In this document: piece by piece, positions 62,257-64,000 of the stretch
Position numbering within the stretch: position 1 is the first letter of the stretch
Layout: each line of letters opens with the position of its first letter
Origin: CAKVON01 sp902475665
GTDB taxonomy: Bacteria; Actinomycetota; Coriobacteriia; Coriobacteriales; Atopobiaceae
Reading direction: 5' to 3'
Length of the DNA stretch: 64,000 nucleotides
NCBI GenBank assembly: GCA_036321795.1
Contig: JAWQCY010000001.1
Span: 186,001-250,000 of the forward strand
The notes under the pieces: generated by a model
What the model saw: only the letters and a program-made list of their open reading frames with translations
Databases searched by the model: none
Told to the model about the DNA's origin: nothing
Translations under genes and position numbers: made by a program

Positions 62257-62903
62257 ATGCGAGGACAGCCGACGTCCAAGCTCAATATGAGCGTGGGCGG
62301 CGGAGGAAGCCACGATTGGGCTTAGATGGCACCCCTCGTTCCGATTTCCATCTCATGCCTTCCGCTGAGCTTGGCTGCTCCATTCTTCTGCTTAGAGAGC
62401 CTCGTTCTACGTTTCTAGGATGTGCGTAGCGTCACCAATGCGCTCGACGCGCCTTGGGGTGCGGGCAGATAGTTGGACCACGGGGTGGTCCTGGCTGGAG
62501 GTCCGCATGTATGACGGGACGGTGGAGTTGTTCCCGTACGTCCTCGAGGAGGGCATGGGGGGGTCGAGAAGGCGAACGGGCTCTGCGGGGTCATGCCGCA
62601 CACGGTGTATGACTGGGCTATCGGGCGATTGCTTCGCAGTCACGCGGGGGCGCCGTGCTTTCGAGACACTGGGATCTTGGGTAGGGCGGGCGCACGGAGA
62701 AGGAGTCCCACATGGCAGGGGTGGACGAGCCTGCGACCCGCCGAGGATGTCCCAGGAAGACCTCGAGGTCGAGGTGGCGGGTTGCTTGGCTCGGTACAAC
62801 TCGGGGAGGTTTAAGCGATTCCCTGAGGGCTACGATACGATTGACGACAGAAGGTGCAGGCTCGGGCTGGGGCTCTGAGCTAGTCCAAGAAAACGTCCGC
62901 ACC
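62257..62903 (+). other. Island edge; possible IS3-type transposase C-terminal remnant
   Basis: No intact gene. Near 62750-62878 one plus frame ends EVEVAGCLARYNSGRFKRF and then YDTIDDRRCRLGLGL, which faintly resembles the YN-x-x-R...RRSLGL end of IS3-family transposases. The rest of the 150-codon frame has no recognisable protein character. A decayed insertion sequence at the island border would fit, but evidence is weak. Confidence 0.25.
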
Positions 62904-62933
62904 AAACGCCCCTTTCAGTAGAAAGGGGCGTTT
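62904..62933. terminator. Strong hairpin at the island border
   Basis: A perfect 13-bp stem AAACGCCCCTTTC / GAAAGGGGCGTTT with a 4-base loop. On the plus strand it is followed by GTGTACG; on the minus strand by GGTGCGG. Probably a terminator left from a plus-strand gene now degraded. Confidence 0.7.
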
Positions 62934-62966
62934 GTGTACGATCCGACCAGAGGGCAACCACAAAAG

Positions 62967-63007
62967 ACGGGCGGCGCGGGAACCGCTTCCATCCCCGCGC
63001 CGCCCGT
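62967..63007 (-). terminator. Terminator of the DUF1846 gene
   Basis: A perfect 14-bp G/C stem (ACGGGCGGCGCGGG / CCCGCGCCGCCCGT) with a 13-base loop. On the minus strand it is followed by CTTTTGTGG. It lies 82 bases beyond the stop of the minus-strand gene. Confidence 0.8.
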
Positions 63008-63088
63008 GACGTGCTTCCATACGACATGCCTGGCCGCAAGGCCATCAGGCATGGCCCTGCGTCGTCGATTGCCCGCGGCGGGAATACC

Positions 63089-64000
63089 CTAGCGGTGGTA
63101 GAACGAGCCGCGCTCGAACTTGGGCTCGCAGCAGACGTTGATGCCCAGCTCGCGGTAGATGTTCTCGTCGGTGGGGGACACGATTACCGAGAAGTACGCG
63201 TCGCAGCCGCGAAGCATCCCGGTGGCGTCGATCGCCTTGGCGGCGTCCTCGTTGGTCGCCGAGCTGATGGACAGCGCGATCAGCGTCTCGTCTGAGTGCA
63301 GGCGCGGGTTGCGGCTGTGCAGGTGCTCGGTCTTAAGGTGGCAGATCGGCTCGATGGCCTCCTCGTTCATGATGGGCTTGTCGCACGACAGGCCCGCCAT
63401 GCGCTTGAGCGCGTTGATGAGAAGCGACGACGCGGCACCCATGAGGTCGCTGGTGCTGCCGGTGACGAGGCTTCCGTCGGGCAGGACCATCGCGCCGGCG
63501 GGCTTGCCGGTGACCTCCTCCTGCAGCAGGGCGGCCGCGTGCGCCGGCGACAGGTTCTCGTCGACGCCGACCTCCTTCATCAGGAGGTTGGCCTTGGCCA
63601 GCTCGGCCTCGCCGACGCCAGTGCGCTGGATCTTCTCGGCAATCTGGAAGTAACGGCGCACGATCTCGTTACGCGAGGCCTCGCGGCACGCGTCGTCGTC
63701 GATGATGCAGTCGCCCACGGTGTTGACGCCCATGTCGGTGGGGGAGGCGTACGGGCTCTCGCCCATGATCTTCTCCATCATGGAGCGCAGGACCGGGAAG
63801 GTCTCGACGTCGCGGTTGTAGTTGACGCAGACCTTGTCGTAGGCCTCCAGGTGGAAGGGGTCGATCACGTTGTTGTCGTCGAGGTCGAGCGTGGCGGCCT
63901 CGTAGGCGATGTTGACGGGGTGCTTGAGCGGTAGGTTCCACACCGGGAACGTCTCGAACTTGGCGTAGCCGGCCGTGACACCGCGCTTGTACTCGTTGTA
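63089..64000 (-). CDS. DUF1846-family protein, C-terminal part
   Basis: The last 304 codons of a protein of normally ~500 aa; the gene continues past the window end with no stop up to base 64000. The sequence FPVWNLPLKHPVNIAYEAAT, YASPTDMGVNTVG, EIVRRYFQIAEKIQRTGVGE and the ending LGINVCCEPKFERGSFYHR are characteristic of the DUF1846 family. Members are cytoplasmic and common in Firmicutes and Coriobacteriia; a function is not established. G/C-rich codon use is like the left part of the window, so the host chromosome resumes here. Confidence 0.88.
   Translation of the reverse strand, partial: YNEYKRGVTAGYAKFETFPVWNLPLKHPVNIAYEAATLDLDDNNVIDPFHLEAYDKVCVNYNRDVETFPVLRSMMEKIMGESPYASPTDMGVNTVGDCIIDDDACREASRNEIVRRYFQIAEKIQRTGVGEAELAKANLLMKEVGVDENLSPAHAAALLQEEVTGKPAGAMVLPDGSLVTGSTSDLMGAASSLLINALKRMAGLSCDKPIMNEEAIEPICHLKTEHLHSRNPRLHSDETLIALSISSATNEDAAKAIDATGMLRGCDAYFSVIVSPTDENIYRELGINVCCEPKFERGSFYHR

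Overview
The window is high-GC (mostly G/C third codon positions) with GTG/TTG starts and AGGAGG-type ribosome binding sites. The gene set (orphan GlnR-like OmpR regulator, GltBD, CsoR/CopA, CBS-DRTGG pyrophosphatase, Pth2-type hydrolase, DUF1846 protein) fits an actinobacterium, most likely an anaerobic gut or oral member of the Coriobacteriia (Collinsella/Olsenella-like). That placement is inference from protein resemblance only.

Left part (1-17.4 kb): an amino-acid ABC operon (solute-binding protein tail, a permease with an unusual secreted N-terminal domain, ATPase); a GlnR-like regulator; an HtrA serine protease; a copper module (csoR with two palindromic operators, then copA whose C-terminus carries a CopZ-like domain); a four-gene sugar-phosphate cluster resembling parts of the E. 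coli sgc locus (BtpA/SgcQ-like, FGGY kinase, ribulose-phosphate-epimerase-like, class II aldolase-like); ligA; an MFS exporter; glycerol dehydrogenase. A lower-GC single-polypeptide MmeI-like restriction-modification gene (18.3-21.1 kb) follows, then a frameshifted GNAT gene overlapping nth.

Middle (23-49 kb): gltBD with a small charged protein; a spermidine-synthase-like protein; a flavin reductase-like protein; and on the minus strand pyrE and a second amino-acid ABC operon behind two spaced palindromes. Then trmB, an HD hydrolase, a membrane sulfatase, ettA, pth2, ppaC, an asparaginase, an RpiR regulator divergent from a GatC-like PTS IIC, and an iron alcohol dehydrogenase.

Right part (49.3-62.2 kb) is a defence island. 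After decayed ATPase and integrase fragments come hsdR (+), a tyrosine recombinase (-), and an operon RHH protein - GIY-YIG nuclease - hsdM - hsdS (-). Between and around them lie five silent hsdS target-recognition cassettes bounded by the same two short repeats that bound both recognition domains of the expressed hsdS. This is the layout of a DNA-inversion (shufflon-type) phase-variable type I restriction system, with seven recognition domains in total. The window ends in a partial DUF1846 gene.

Non-coding structure is rich: two copies of a symmetrical ~265-bp intergenic element built from paired 26-bp units at 41-bp spacing; a cluster of GGCACGTTT/AAACGTGCC hairpins after nth; and a strongly over-represented oligomer CCTGYCGAGAAG (10 exact copies found by eye) that occurs in genes and intergenic DNA but was not seen in the two restriction loci.
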